From Saccharibacillus sp. O23 (lineage in GTDB: Bacteria; Bacillota; Bacilli; Paenibacillales; Paenibacillaceae), in contig NZ_NJDE01000012.1 of assembly GCF_002205895.1 (NCBI RefSeq), positions 1 to 64,000 of the forward strand: a stretch of DNA of 64,000 nucleotides. Direction: 5' to 3'. Position 1 is the first letter of the stretch, and each line of letters starts with the position of its first letter. The notes under the pieces are model-generated. The model ran no database searches and was not told the DNA's origin. It was given only the letters and a program-made list of their open reading frames with translations. Below are positions 16,431 to 24,514 of the stretch, piece by piece. The position numbers and the translations under genes were made by a program.

Positions 16431-17276
16431 ATGAACCTTGTTGAATCTCTGATGGCTGTCGTTCCTTATCTCGGCAAAATGATGCGCGAGAATACCGCGA
16501 TCACGATCTACGACAAAACGCATATTTTATACTACGAACAGAACGGAAACTTCGATCTGGGGATCTCCAGCGGCGATCCGCTGCTTCCTGAATTCATGAA
16601 TTTCGGCGCGATCAACGCGTCCAAAACGCCTTCGCTTGCCGAATACCCGGCGGACATGTTCGGTTACGGTTATCCGCTGCATGCGGTCATCATCCCGTTG
16701 GTCGAACAAAACGAGGTCGCGGCCGTACTGACCGTCACTTATGATCAGACCAACCAAGAGAAGCTGAAAAGCATCGCTTCCGACAACTTGGCCATCGCGG
16801 AACAGCTTGTCGATATGGTGCAGCATGTAGCCGCCCACTCGCAAGAACTTCAAGCGACCAGCGAGCAGATCCTTCAGAATACGCATACCGCGGTGCGCAA
16901 TTCCGGCAAGATCACGAGCGTCGCCACCTTGATCAAAGAAATCTCGGATCAGACGAACATGCTCGGCCTGAACGCCGCGATCGAAGCCGCGCGCGTCGGC
17001 GAACTGGGAGCCGGATTCGGCGTCGTCGCCGCCGAAGTCCGCAAACTCGCCGTTCATTCCAAAAGCGCGACCGCGGATATCGAGACGGCTCTCAAAGACG
17101 TTCAAGATTCGATCCGCGTCATGGAAAGCGAGATCGCTCAGATCGTCGCTTCTTCCCAAGAACAAGCTCAGCTCGTCACCCATTTTACGGAAGTGATCGA
17201 GCGGCTTCAGCAGACCGGAGAATCCATGCGCGAGCTGTCCGGCAGCCTGACCCGCTATCATCAAGACGTACGTTAA
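16431..17276 (+). CDS. Soluble methyl-accepting chemotaxis protein (YfmS-like)
   Basis: The protein is about 281 residues from the ATG at 16431; a GTG at 16419 is in frame but sits too close to the AAAGGA site. No membrane segment is present. Residues 1-120 form a small cytoplasmic sensor domain ([45 protein letters not shown]). The rest is a short MCP signalling hairpin with the tip [21 protein letters not shown]. This is the build of B. subtilis YfmS, a soluble receptor that feeds the CheA pathway. It follows nirBDC but has its own upstream region, so any link to nitrite or redox sensing is speculative. Confidence 0.87.
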   Translation: MNLVESLMAVVPYLGKMMRENTAITIYDKTHILYYEQNGNFDLGISSGDPLLPEFMNFGAINASKTPSLAEYPADMFGYGYPLHAVIIPLVEQNEVAAVLTVTYDQTNQEKLKSIASDNLAIAEQLVDMVQHVAAHSQELQATSEQILQNTHTAVRNSGKITSVATLIKEISDQTNMLGLNAAIEAARVGELGAGFGVVAAEVRKLAVHSKSATADIETALKDVQDSIRVMESEIAQIVASSQEQAQLVTHFTEVIERLQQTGESMRELSGSLTRYHQDVR

Positions 17277-17332
17277 GCCGTTTGCGCGCGCGCAAGCGCG
17301 CAAAAAAGCGTTTGTCGCGTAACGGCGCGCGC

Positions 17333-17620
17333 TTAACCGCTCGCCGAAGTCGAAGCTGCCCACCGGTCGTTGCCGGGATAAGGGCAGCTTTTGCTTTTCA
17401 GATGGGCAATGACCGGAACCAGGCACCCGCAGAGCATGCAGGTCGTGCCTCCGTGGAATTTGGGACAATCTCCGCAAGCTTGCAGGCGCGCCTCGTATTG
17501 TTCTTCCGGCACCCGCAGTTCGGACGCGAAAGCCGGCGAAGCCAGCAAGCGCTGCATCTGCCGGTCGTTGACCGCGAATTCGTCGCCGCAGCTCCGACAG
17601 GTTCGATTGTTTTCGCGCAT
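17333..17620 (-). CDS. Small cysteine-rich protein, probably zinc-binding
   Basis: The 95-residue protein has CRSCGDEF near the N-terminus and a dense block ACGDCPKFHGGTTCMLCGC plus a later Cys, eight Cys in all. This looks like two zinc-ribbon-like pairs. It resembles the uncharacterised DUF6171-type proteins of Paenibacilli (name from memory, not checked). The ATG at 17620 follows AAAGGAAGAGG. It stands alone on the minus strand. No function is known. Confidence 0.7.
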   Translation of the reverse strand: MRENNRTCRSCGDEFAVNDRQMQRLLASPAFASELRVPEEQYEARLQACGDCPKFHGGTTCMLCGCLVPVIAHLKSKSCPYPGNDRWAASTSASG

Positions 17621-17718
17621 GATCCTCTTCCTTTCTTGCTTTTCCCTCGAATCGAATTCGCTTATGAACGAATGATTAAGGTTTTCCTTATTATAAGGCC
17701 AACACGCGTCTTATCGTC

Positions 17719-17732
17719 AATAAGCGCTTACA
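17719..17732. promoter_or_regulatory. cre-like site upstream of the AI-2E-type transporter
   Basis: AATAAGCGCTTACA (reverse TGTAAGCGCTTATT) is one base off the CcpA cre consensus. It lies between the divergent small Cys-rich gene and the transporter gene. Confidence 0.4.
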
Positions 17733-17881
17733 TGAACGCGCAGATTCGTCAGGATCGTGCTTCCATTTCCCGGCCTTGCTTTTACCGGCGTCCTCGCTCT
17801 AAACTACTTATATAGATATGCTCCGAGGCCTGCCCGACGGGCATTGAAAAGTCTGATGTTGAAGGAGAGAACCGCGATTTC

Positions 17882-18970
17882 ATGAAGGCCCTTAGAGATT
17901 TTTTCTACATTCCGGGGATTCGCAGGGCGCTGGCGCTGATCTTGGCCCTCGTTCTGTTAATTTCGCTTCGGAGTATGCTCAGCATGCTGCTGATCACGTT
18001 TATCCTCACGTATCTCATGAACCGGCTGCACCGTTTTATCCGCAAAGGAACCGATCACATTAAGCTGAACAGCAAATGGGTCGTGCTGGTTACCTATGCG
18101 CTGCTCGTGTTCGCGTTAGGTTTCGCCGTCTATCGCTACCTGCCGATTTTCATTTACGAAATTCAGCAGTTGATCAATCAGGTCATCTCGTTCTATAACA
18201 ATCTGTCCAACTTGGCGCTGCCCGATAACGCGTTTACCCGCTATATCATGGACTCGATCAAGAAATTCGATATCGCCAGCTACGTCGAAGGCGGTTTCGA
18301 CTTCATCGTGCATACGTTGACGGATCTGGGCAAATTGGGCTTGAATCTGTTCATCGCCTTCATTCTGAGCTTGTTCTTCAACTTGGAAAAAGACAAAGTC
18401 GCGTCGCTCATGTCCAAATTCCGCTACAGCAAAGCCGCTTATTTCTTCACGGAACTGGAATACTTCGGACGCAAATTCGTCGCTTCGTTCGGCAAAGTCC
18501 TCGAAGTGCAGTTCATGATCTCGCTGACGAACTCGCTGCTGTCGCTGATCGTGCTGTGGCTGCTCGGATTCCCGAATCTGTTCGCGCTCTGGCTGATGAT
18601 CTTCCTGCTCGGACTCGTTCCGGTCATGGGCGTCATCGTCTCGCTGATCCCGCTGTGCGCGATCGCGTTCAATATCGGCGGTCTGAATATGATCCTCTAC
18701 ATTCTGATCATGATCGTCGTGCTGCATGCTTGCGAGTCGTATATTCTCAATCCGAAGTTTATGTCGAACAAGACGCATCTGCCGATCTTTTTCACCTTCT
18801 TCATCCTGCTGCTGGGCGAACATTTCCTCGGCGCTTGGGGCCTGATTGTCGGCGTGCCGATCTTCATCTTCATTCTCGACATCTTGGAAGTCCCGCTCGA
18901 ACCGGAACCCAAAGCTTCGCTTAAGAAGAAGAAAAACGAACCGCCGGCCATGCCGCCGAACATTCAATAG
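17882..18970 (+). CDS. AI-2E family transporter (YtvI/PerM-like membrane protein)
   Basis: The 362-residue protein has about eight membrane helices in the AI-2E/UPF0118 arrangement. Two or three N-terminal helices are followed by a soluble loop (residues about 90-150, VEGGFDFIVHTL) and a C-terminal block with FLLGLVPVMGVIVSLIPL and the family's EHFLGAWGLIVGVPIFIF. Members export small molecules such as autoinducer-2 or act in Na+/H+ exchange; the substrate here is unknown. The start follows AAGGAGAG. The tail is basic and Pro-rich. It is a single gene with its own terminator. Confidence 0.9.
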   Translation: MKALRDFFYIPGIRRALALILALVLLISLRSMLSMLLITFILTYLMNRLHRFIRKGTDHIKLNSKWVVLVTYALLVFALGFAVYRYLPIFIYEIQQLINQVISFYNNLSNLALPDNAFTRYIMDSIKKFDIASYVEGGFDFIVHTLTDLGKLGLNLFIAFILSLFFNLEKDKVASLMSKFRYSKAAYFFTELEYFGRKFVASFGKVLEVQFMISLTNSLLSLIVLWLLGFPNLFALWLMIFLLGLVPVMGVIVSLIPLCAIAFNIGGLNMILYILIMIVVLHACESYILNPKFMSNKTHLPIFFTFFILLLGEHFLGAWGLIVGVPIFIFILDILEVPLEPEPKASLKKKKNEPPAMPPNIQ

Positions 18971-18985
18971 AATACGCGCACGTCA

Positions 18986-19013
18986 GCCGGGCCCTTTGCG
19001 GGTCCGGTTTTTT
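18986..19013 (+). terminator. Terminator of the AI-2E-type transporter
   Basis: CCGGGCCC, loop TTTGC, GGGTCCGG is followed by TTTTTTG, directly after the transporter gene. Confidence 0.9.
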
Positions 19014-19039
19014 GTTTTTTCGAGCGCTGCTTCGGACAC

Positions 19040-19140
19040 AAAAAAGACCCCGGCGGGGTGGCTCCGCCGGGGCGACAACTTATCTTTAAGAGGGGTTGAG
19101 ATCATCTTAACCGTTCAAGCTGAACAGAACCTGATACGAA
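19040..19140 (-). ncRNA. Candidate structured small RNA, copy A
   Basis: On the minus strand a unit of about 95 nt runs GGTTAAGAT, CAACCCCTCTTAAAGATAAG, then the hairpin GTCGCCCCGGCGG...CCGCCGGGGTC and TTTTTT. A C-rich bulge (CCCT) sits inside a helix made of CAAC/GTTG and CTTA/TAAG. The unit aligns along its length with a second copy at 19179-19290. It lies between convergent genes and codes for nothing. It resembles in design the C-rich regulatory RNAs of Firmicutes, but I cannot identify a family. Confidence 0.6.
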
Positions 19141-19178
19141 GATAAAGATTTGCTGAAAAGCCGGCTGCTCCGATAAAC

Positions 19179-19290
19179 AAAAAAAGGACCCCGACGAGGT
19201 GGCTTCGTCGGGGTCAAGCTCTATGATAAGAGGGGATTGCTTGTATCTTAACGCCCGAACCTGAAACTTAGCTGAAATGCCGCTGAGTCT
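19179..19290 (-). ncRNA. Candidate structured small RNA, copy B
   Basis: This is the paralogue of copy A. CGTTAAGAT is followed by CAAGCAATCCCCTCTTATC and ATAGAGCTTG, then the perfect hairpin GACCCCGACGA...TCGTCGGGGTC and TTTTTTT. Its helix pairs CAAGC/GCTTG and CTCT/AGAG around a C-rich bulge, while copy A pairs CAAC/GTTG and CTTA/TAAG in the same places. Changed bases with kept pairing support a conserved fold. It also serves as terminator for the serine hydrolase gene ending at 19319, so it may be a 3'-UTR-derived RNA. Confidence 0.6.
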
Positions 19291-19318
19291 CAGATAAAAG
19301 GTGCTCGGATCGCCGGTT

Positions 19319-20494
19319 TCAAGGCTGCAGCGCGCCGTACGCGGCCGCCCGTACGCGCAGATGATGATATTCTTCCATATTCGGCAGCATCTGATGCATG
19401 TAGACCACGGCCGTGTTCGTTTCCGGCGAGATCGAAGTCCACGTGCCTGCCATGCCGGTCCAACCGAACTCGCCGAGCGGACTGTTGCTGCCGCCGGCCG
19501 CGCGGTCGATCAACGTCCGCACGCCCAATCCGTAACCGTAACCGGCCGAATACGAATAGGTGAAATCGTTCATCTGTTCTTCGCTTAGATGGTTGGTGCG
19601 CATCAGATCGATCGTATGCCGTCCGATGATGCGCACGCCGTCCGACGTTCCGCCCGCGGCCAACATGCTGGCGAATTTCAGATAATCGCGCGTCGTCGAA
19701 TACAAGCCCATGCCGCCCGGTTCCAACAGCGAATCTTCCCGATGCACGCGGTCGAAGTCTCCGGAAGAAGGCGTCAGCGTACCGTCTTCGGCGCGTTCGT
19801 ACATGACCGCCATACGCTCCTGAATATCGCCGCGGAACCGATAGCCGGTATCCTTCATTCCCAGCGGTCCGAAGATTTCTTCTTGCAGGAACTCGCCGAC
19901 GCTTTTGCCCGAGACGGCTTCGATCAGGCCCGCGACCAGATCATGCCCGTATCCGTAGAGCCAACGGGTACCCGGCTCGAACATGAGCGGCGCCGAAGCG
20001 ATCGCCCGGATCTCGTCGCGCAGCGTGTAACGCCCGCCCGACTGCTCGCGCAGTTCTTCTTGCAGCCTTGCGATCTCGCGCGCCGGCAGCGAATCGCCGA
20101 ACGGGTAAGGGTGTCCCGTCATCATGCCGAAAGCATGCCGGATCAGAATCGGGTTCTGCGTCGGTTCGGTATGTACCTGACCGTTCGGATCGGTCACGAT
20201 CTTCTTCGTGTCTTTGAACTCCGGCAGATAGAGATGCAGCGGTTCGTTCAGCAGGAATTTGCCTCGTTCGAACAAGATCATCGCGGCCGTGCAGACGATG
20301 ACTTTCGTCATGGAGTACAGCCGGAATACCGTGTCCGGTCCGACGTCGACGCCTTTTTCCCGGTCGGCTTGGCCGAAATATCCTTCATACACGACTTCGC
20401 CGTCTTTCGCGACCATGCAGGCGCAGCCGGCAGGCCCTTTCCCTTTTTCCGTAAAGGATTCCAACAGCGCGGACAAATGATCGAATTGTGCCAT
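19319..20494 (-). CDS. Serine hydrolase of the beta-lactamase / class C penicillin-binding fold
   Basis: The 391-residue cytoplasmic-looking protein (no signal peptide) has the serine beta-lactamase-like nucleophile motif SMTK (about residue 56). WLYGYGHDLVAGLIEAVSG, with the Tyr of the second motif, and a C-terminal GWTGMAGT in the KTG-equivalent position follow. Relatives include EstB-type esterases and D-aminopeptidases. Upstream lie an AraR operator and two cre-like sites, so it is probably switched on by arabinose and repressed by glucose. That suggests a deacylating or de-esterifying step on plant arabinan-type material or its uptake products (inference). Confidence 0.88.
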   Translation of the reverse strand: MAQFDHLSALLESFTEKGKGPAGCACMVAKDGEVVYEGYFGQADREKGVDVGPDTVFRLYSMTKVIVCTAAMILFERGKFLLNEPLHLYLPEFKDTKKIVTDPNGQVHTEPTQNPILIRHAFGMMTGHPYPFGDSLPAREIARLQEELREQSGGRYTLRDEIRAIASAPLMFEPGTRWLYGYGHDLVAGLIEAVSGKSVGEFLQEEIFGPLGMKDTGYRFRGDIQERMAVMYERAEDGTLTPSSGDFDRVHREDSLLEPGGMGLYSTTRDYLKFASMLAAGGTSDGVRIIGRHTIDLMRTNHLSEEQMNDFTYSYSAGYGYGLGVRTLIDRAAGGSNSPLGEFGWTGMAGTWTSISPETNTAVVYMHQMLPNMEEYHHLRVRAAAYGALQP

Positions 20495-20534
20495 GATTAT
20501 CGCCTCTTTTTCATTAGTAGAAAGTCGACAAACC

Positions 20535-20618
20535 TTGTACGTACAACAGAGCGAAAACGGTAACGGAAGCGCTTTCGATACGTTCCTCTTTATTTTGCCA
20601 GATTCGAAACGTTTTCGC
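20535..20618 (-). promoter_or_regulatory. AraR operator and cre-like sites before the serine hydrolase
   Basis: TTGTACGTACAA (20535-20546) is the same 12-bp palindrome as in the araR promoter. CGGAAGCGCTTTCG (20564-20577) and, on the minus strand, GCGAAAACGTTTCGAA (about 20603-20618) resemble CcpA cre sites. The arrangement matches AraR plus CcpA dual control known from Bacillus arabinose genes. No clear -10/-35 pair is visible. Confidence 0.75.
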
Positions 20619-20640
20619 TAGTGTTATCGGAATCTCTGTA

Positions 20641-20683
20641 TAAAAAAAGTATTGCCGTCTGTAAAACAGACAGCAATGCTTCA
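20641..20683 (-). terminator. Terminator of the SLH protein gene
   Basis: On the minus strand AAGCATTGCTGTCTGT / ACAGACGGCAATACTT forms a long stem followed by TTTTTTT, about 80 bases after the SLH gene stop. Confidence 0.9.
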
Positions 20684-20759
20684 GTGAAACGCCGTGGTGC
20701 GAAGCTTGTCGAACGCAGCTTGAACGCACAACTTCTACAACGTCGAGCGCGCCAAGCCT

Positions 20760-22583
20760 TTAAGACGGAAAAGGCGCATTAACCGTGACACCGACGTAAA
20801 AATAACCGATGCCGCCCGCTTTGCCGTCATTCGCTATGACTTTGATCAAGACATGCCCCGCACCGGTCGGCGTAATCGTCAACCGCTCGCCCTTCGCTTC
20901 GGCAACCGCGATACCCGGGTTTTCGGACACTGCCGAATAAGTCAACGCATCTTGATCGTAAAACGCGTTCGACAGATCGAGCGTCTGAACGCCTTCGTCA
21001 AGCGGCGCAGCGACCGAAACCAGCCAGTTGGCGGCGATCGGCGGCGAATTCGGAATATCCGAGACTTCGCGGGAGTGCGGAATGCGTAGATCGAAATCCG
21101 ATACGTAAAAGGAATAGTTCCATGCGCTGTGGCCGCCTTTTCCGTCTTCCGCGCTCAATACGACCTGCGTCGTTCCCGCTTTTAGCGCGGTAATCTTCAA
21201 GCTTGTTCCTTCTATATCGAATTTGGCTACGCTCGGATCGGCAGGTTCGATCTTATAAGTTAACGGATCTTGATCCGGATCGACGAAAAGACCGGCCAAA
21301 CTGAAAGTCTTGACCCCTTCGGCCAATCTCATCGTTAACGGAGGCGTACCCGATGCGGGCTGCGGATGACGATTGATGCCGAGTACGTCGATCGTACGGT
21401 CGTCCAGCCCGATATCGACCCCGAAGACCTGATGCTGTGTCGGCAGAAGATCGAAGAATTGCGAGATTTTCGTCCCGATCGGCAGTTCCAACGTCTCGAT
21501 ACGGATATCTTGGCCCGTGGTCAGCCGAAGAGCAGTATCTTGAATAACTGCTGTGCGGAACTTGCTTTTCCCGTTGATCGATAGCTTGCCTTTACTTTCG
21601 ATTTGAAGTCTGTCCGCGGAGAGATTCAGAGTGACATCGGATATGTCGGCGCCTACTTCAATCCGTTCCGCTCCTTGTCCGCCGACCGTGACGGAATTGC
21701 CGGAAATGCGCAGCGTTCCTACCGAATTCGCCGCTCCTAGCTCCAGCACGGTTCCGTTGTTGACGATCTCGAGGCTTGCCGCTTGTTCGATCTTCCGATT
21801 CTCGGAACGGTAATGCAGAACGACTCCTTGCAGCGCTTGTCGATTCTGCGTGTTCAGCAGTCCTTTCAGCGAATCCCCGATCCGATAAACGACGCCGTCC
21901 AACGTTATCGTATCGCCACTGATCTCTTGAATGGCAGCCGTCTTGTCGGTGTGTTCGAAGACTCGGACCAGTACGGAAGCCGCCTCCTGCCGCTGCACGC
22001 TCGCTTTGGGGTTGAACTTTCCGTTTGTCGTTTCCATAAAGCCCAGCCGAACCGCAGTCTCCACGGCTTTCGCCGCCCAAACGCCGACGGAAGCTCGGTC
22101 TCGAATATCGACGGTTCGGCCGCCTGCCGTTTGATCGGCTTTGATTGCGCGCACCAAGACGACCGCCAACTCTTCGCGCGTCACCCCGGCGTTCGGGCGG
22201 AAGTTGCCTTTGGAATCGCCGCCGAGCAATCCGGCTTTCGCGACGGCTTGGATATACCCGCTGCTCCATCTTGCAGACGGAATATCCCGAAAATTCGACG
22301 CGCTTTGAGGTAGCGGAAGTTTAAGAGCTTTCGCCAACGCGATCGCAAGCTCTTGACGCGTCAGCGGCGCATAAGCGCGAAGATCCCCGTTCGCGTCGCC
22401 GCTGAGGAGTCCTTGTTCGACTGCTTTCCGAATCGCGTTTGTTTCACTGTTTGCCGGCTGCTTCGGCTCCGCGGAACTCCCGGCTTGCGCGGCCGACGCG
22501 GAAGCCGCCTGCATGCTCGCCGGAACGATCGCCGTGCCTGCCAGCAAAGCGGCCATAAAGAATCGGGTCATTTTCAAAGTCAT
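20760..22583 (-). CDS. S-layer-homology (SLH) domain surface protein with Ig/cadherin-like repeats
   Basis: The ATG at 22583 behind AGGGGA gives 607 residues with a signal peptide (MTRFFMAALLAGTAIVP). Three SLH domains follow (about 45-210): GLLSGDANGDLRAYAPLTRQ, LLGGDSKGNFRPNAGVTRE and FMETTNGKFNPKASVQRQ. The middle is a beta-rich region with an OB-like start (ISGDTITLDGVVYRIG). The C-terminal half has two similar Ig/cadherin-like modules (VKTFSLAGLFVDPDQDPLTY; VQTLDLSNAFYDQDALTY). SLH domains bind pyruvylated secondary cell-wall polymer, so this is a wall-anchored protein; its ligand is unknown. It is transcribed alone with its own terminator. Confidence 0.92.
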   Translation of the reverse strand: MTLKMTRFFMAALLAGTAIVPASMQAASASAAQAGSSAEPKQPANSETNAIRKAVEQGLLSGDANGDLRAYAPLTRQELAIALAKALKLPLPQSASNFRDIPSARWSSGYIQAVAKAGLLGGDSKGNFRPNAGVTREELAVVLVRAIKADQTAGGRTVDIRDRASVGVWAAKAVETAVRLGFMETTNGKFNPKASVQRQEAASVLVRVFEHTDKTAAIQEISGDTITLDGVVYRIGDSLKGLLNTQNRQALQGVVLHYRSENRKIEQAASLEIVNNGTVLELGAANSVGTLRISGNSVTVGGQGAERIEVGADISDVTLNLSADRLQIESKGKLSINGKSKFRTAVIQDTALRLTTGQDIRIETLELPIGTKISQFFDLLPTQHQVFGVDIGLDDRTIDVLGINRHPQPASGTPPLTMRLAEGVKTFSLAGLFVDPDQDPLTYKIEPADPSVAKFDIEGTSLKITALKAGTTQVVLSAEDGKGGHSAWNYSFYVSDFDLRIPHSREVSDIPNSPPIAANWLVSVAAPLDEGVQTLDLSNAFYDQDALTYSAVSENPGIAVAEAKGERLTITPTGAGHVLIKVIANDGKAGGIGYFYVGVTVNAPFPS

Positions 22584-22650
22584 ATCGGTCCCCTGTCTAT
22601 GTCGAATAAATAAAGATCTATACGAATTATAGAGGCGTCTAGCTTGCTTC

Positions 22651-22710
22651 ACAACAAAAACGATTCGATAACCAGCTGCTCGCAGATTGTCGAATCGTTT
22701 TTGTTTTTAT
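22651..22710. terminator. Bidirectional terminator between the AbiGi-like gene and the SLH gene
   Basis: ACAAAAACGATTCGA pairs with TCGAATCGTTTTTGT (15 bp), with T-runs on both strands. On the minus strand it lies about 145 bases after the AbiGi-like stop. Confidence 0.75.
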
Positions 22711-22849
22711 GACGGTATGGCCTCCGATGACTTGTATCTAATCAGAGATAAGATAAACACGATATTCAAGAGTACAAGTCACTAAGTAGATCAAATTCCA
22801 GACTGAAGACACCATAAACGTTACGACGCATCTTTAATCTGGAATTGCT

Positions 22850-23572
22850 CTAAAGCTGCTCCTGACGTATTTCATTCCACAGGTAACATGCTAACTCATT
22901 AAGCATTTCTTCATAATTCCATCCAGCATCAATAAAAGGAGTATACTTAATATCATCTGAACCAATTAATTCTCGAATTTCTTTATGATCATTTGAAGGA
23001 GCTATTACAGCAAATATTTCAGCACAATCAAACTCAAGCATCTTCCTAACTCGCCACTCTCTCTCCCAATGAAAATCGTGACCTGCTCTCACTATATTAA
23101 CTATTGAACCAAATGTATTAAAATCTGCAACCAATTCTTCCGGTTCATCATCATAATAGGTCCTAGTATATTCATCATATTGTCTAGTGAGATATTTTAA
23201 TAATAGATTATTCTCTTTATAAACATATGATACAGGGTTCCCGCGTGCGCTTATAACCTTCGACTTTTTGAATACAAGTCCGTATGGTTCTAATTCCACT
23301 TTCCTTCCAGATATATTAGTGAGTAAATGAATTTTATCCAATGGCGTTTCTGTAAAACATACAACTCGGAATTTTTTTTGAATCTCCTCGTCCTCTTTTC
23401 TTAGCTTCGGAGAGAACAAGCAATGATGATCATAAGCATGAATCATCTTATCTTGGATGATGGATACGAGATTTTCTTTTGCGCTATTTGTTCGATAAGC
23501 TTTTGTTAAATGTACAACATATCTTGATATGTCTGTTCTATGGGAAAGAATTTCTTCGATTTTACGTGACAC
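22850..23572 (-). CDS. AbiGi-like putative abortive-infection / DUF2971-type protein
   Basis: The 240-residue protein starts at a GTG behind AAGGAGG. It carries VVCFTETPLDKIHLL, EPYGLVFKKS, ISARGNPVSYVY and FHWEREWRV. This CFTE...YG...NPV.Y...EWR pattern is that of the AbiGi antitoxin-like/DUF2971-type proteins found near defence loci. The gene is strikingly AT-rich in codon choice compared with its neighbours and lies in an AT-rich stretch before a tRNA, so it was probably acquired. AbiGi is classically paired with the AbiGii toxin, but no partner gene is present here. A defence function is therefore a guess from the family name. Confidence 0.65.
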   Translation of the reverse strand: MSRKIEEILSHRTDISRYVVHLTKAYRTNSAKENLVSIIQDKMIHAYDHHCLFSPKLRKEDEEIQKKFRVVCFTETPLDKIHLLTNISGRKVELEPYGLVFKKSKVISARGNPVSYVYKENNLLLKYLTRQYDEYTRTYYDDEPEELVADFNTFGSIVNIVRAGHDFHWEREWRVRKMLEFDCAEIFAVIAPSNDHKEIRELIGSDDIKYTPFIDAGWNYEEMLNELACYLWNEIRQEQL

Positions 23573-24005
23573 TGTATACCTCCTTCAATCATCTCAACAC
23601 TACATACTTCCAGTATAATTCATAATCAGCAATATTTCATTAATCATTATACTAGTACCTTTACCGTTTAAGAGTTCAGGTTCGCCGCTCGAAAACCCGC
23701 TCGATTCTTTATAGTTCGTAGTCAACTTTAGCAACATTCAGTAGATTATAGATCTAACTTTGATAAATACTCAATGGTTCGACTTGTCTCTTCAGTAAAT
23801 ACTTAAATTTAGGACAATTTAGTAATTGCCTTTTGACTAACAACCGATGAAGTCTGATGACTCTTTTCGAAGGTAGTATAACTAATGCTACTCTGTAAGC
23901 ACCATGTACTAAAACAGATCATTGTCTTATTTTTCGTCCAATAAAGACTTGTTGACTTGATAAGTCGTACATGCTATATTATTTCTTGTGAGCAAAACAT
24001 GATAC
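23573..24005. other. AT-rich intergenic stretch with the tRNA-Ala promoter
   Basis: About 430 bases with no convincing gene, clearly richer in A+T than the window average. At its right end TTGACT (23952-23957), 17 bp, TATATT (23975-23980) is a good SigA promoter for the tRNA. I see no transposase remnant, integrase or flanking repeat. Confidence 0.6.
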
Positions 24006-24078
24006 GGGGCCTTAGCTCAGCTGGGAGAGCGCATCGCTGGCAGCGATGAGGTCAGGGGTTCGATCCCCCTAGGCTCCA
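24006..24078 (+). tRNA. tRNA-Ala (anticodon GGC)
   Basis: This 73-nt cloverleaf has acceptor GGGGCCT/AGGCTCC with discriminator A, D-arm AGCTCAGCTGGGAGAGC, anticodon arm ATCGCTGGCAGCGAT and T-arm GGGGTTCGATCCCCC. CCA is not encoded. Its own promoter lies upstream and two terminators follow. Confidence 0.97.
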
Positions 24079-24085
24079 TACGAAA

Positions 24086-24118
24086 AAAAAGATCCTTTAC
24101 GGGTCTTATTTTTTTTGC
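24086..24118 (+). terminator. First terminator after tRNA-Ala
   Basis: AAGATCC, loop TTTAC, GGGTCTT (one G-T pair) is followed by ATTTTTTTT. Confidence 0.85.
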
Positions 24119-24130
24119 ATTTATTCCGAT

Positions 24131-24158
24131 AAGAACGACATCCGTGTCGTTCTTTTTT
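24131..24158 (+). terminator. Second terminator after tRNA-Ala
   Basis: AAGAACGAC, loop ATCCGT, GTCGTTCTT is followed by TTTT, 13 bases after the first terminator. The two form a tandem stop before the next operon. Confidence 0.85.
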
Positions 24159-24268
24159 AATGGGAAATTATACTCTGATTCTATGCCTATGTTTCAGGGT
24201 AAAAAGACCTAGTTCGACAAAAAACGAGGACTTATTCGCAAAAATTTGACACAGCATGTAAATTTTCA

Positions 24269-24297
24269 TTGATACTTTCAAATAGGTATATTATAAT
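24269..24297 (+). promoter_or_regulatory. Promoter of the decarboxylase-chemoreceptor operon
   Basis: TTGATA, 17 bp, TATAAT (24292-24297) is a strong SigA promoter. A further TATAAT at 24349-24354 would start transcription right at the riboswitch, but its -35 is poor. Confidence 0.7.
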
Positions 24298-24361
24298 TCC
24301 AAATGGCTAGAAAATCATATTCGCCTCCTTAATCATTCAGATAATCCTTATAATAATTTCA

Positions 24362-24442
24362 TATTTTGGCAAACTCGTTGAAAAACGAGGACGCAAAACT
24401 ATAGGGACTAAATCCGTTAGGGTAGGTCAGCCAGTTGCATTC
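24362..24442 (+). ncRNA. Cyclic di-GMP-I (GEMM) riboswitch aptamer
   Basis: The conserved core of the class I c-di-GMP riboswitch is present in order. GGCAAA comes first, then the stem CTCGTT-GAAA-AACGAG with its GNRA tetraloop, then GGACGCAAA. The second stem follows with GGGACTAAATCC (the tetraloop-receptor side), then GGGTAGGTCAGCC and GTTGC. The aptamer lies about 75-150 bases before the start codon of a PLP decarboxylase. An intrinsic terminator follows it, so c-di-GMP should control transcription of the decarboxylase and the chemoreceptor behind it. A GGDEF-EAL enzyme is encoded 10 kb away. Confidence 0.88.
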
Positions 24443-24449
24443 GACAATT

Positions 24450-24488
24450 GGTGGAACATAGGTATTTGTGCCTAGTTTCGCCTTTTTA
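24450..24488 (+). terminator. Riboswitch expression-platform terminator
   Basis: GGTGGAAC-A-TAGG pairs with CCTA-GTTTCGCC (12 bp with two G-T pairs) and is followed by TTTTT. Its first GG also belongs to a competing stem CCAGTTG (24431-24437) / CAATTGG (24445-24451) that touches the aptamer's 3' end. This is the expected on/off switch, but ON or OFF cannot be told from sequence. Confidence 0.65.
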
Positions 24489-24514
24489 CATTTGAAATCG
24501 GGAGGAACACCAAA

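Noticed and set aside
17280-17312. GC-rich palindrome after the soluble chemoreceptor gene
   Set aside because: TTGCGCGC/GCGCGCAA can form a stem but neither strand has a T-run on the correct side, so it is not called as a terminator.
20514-20729. Short minus-strand frame between the SLH gene and the serine hydrolase
   Set aside because: It spans a terminator, the cre sites and the AraR operator and has no ribosome site.
24006-24078. tRNA-Ala as an integration site for the AT-rich patch
   Set aside because: The foreign-looking DNA lies on the 5' side of the tRNA, no repeat of its 3' end is seen at the other border, and there is no integrase.
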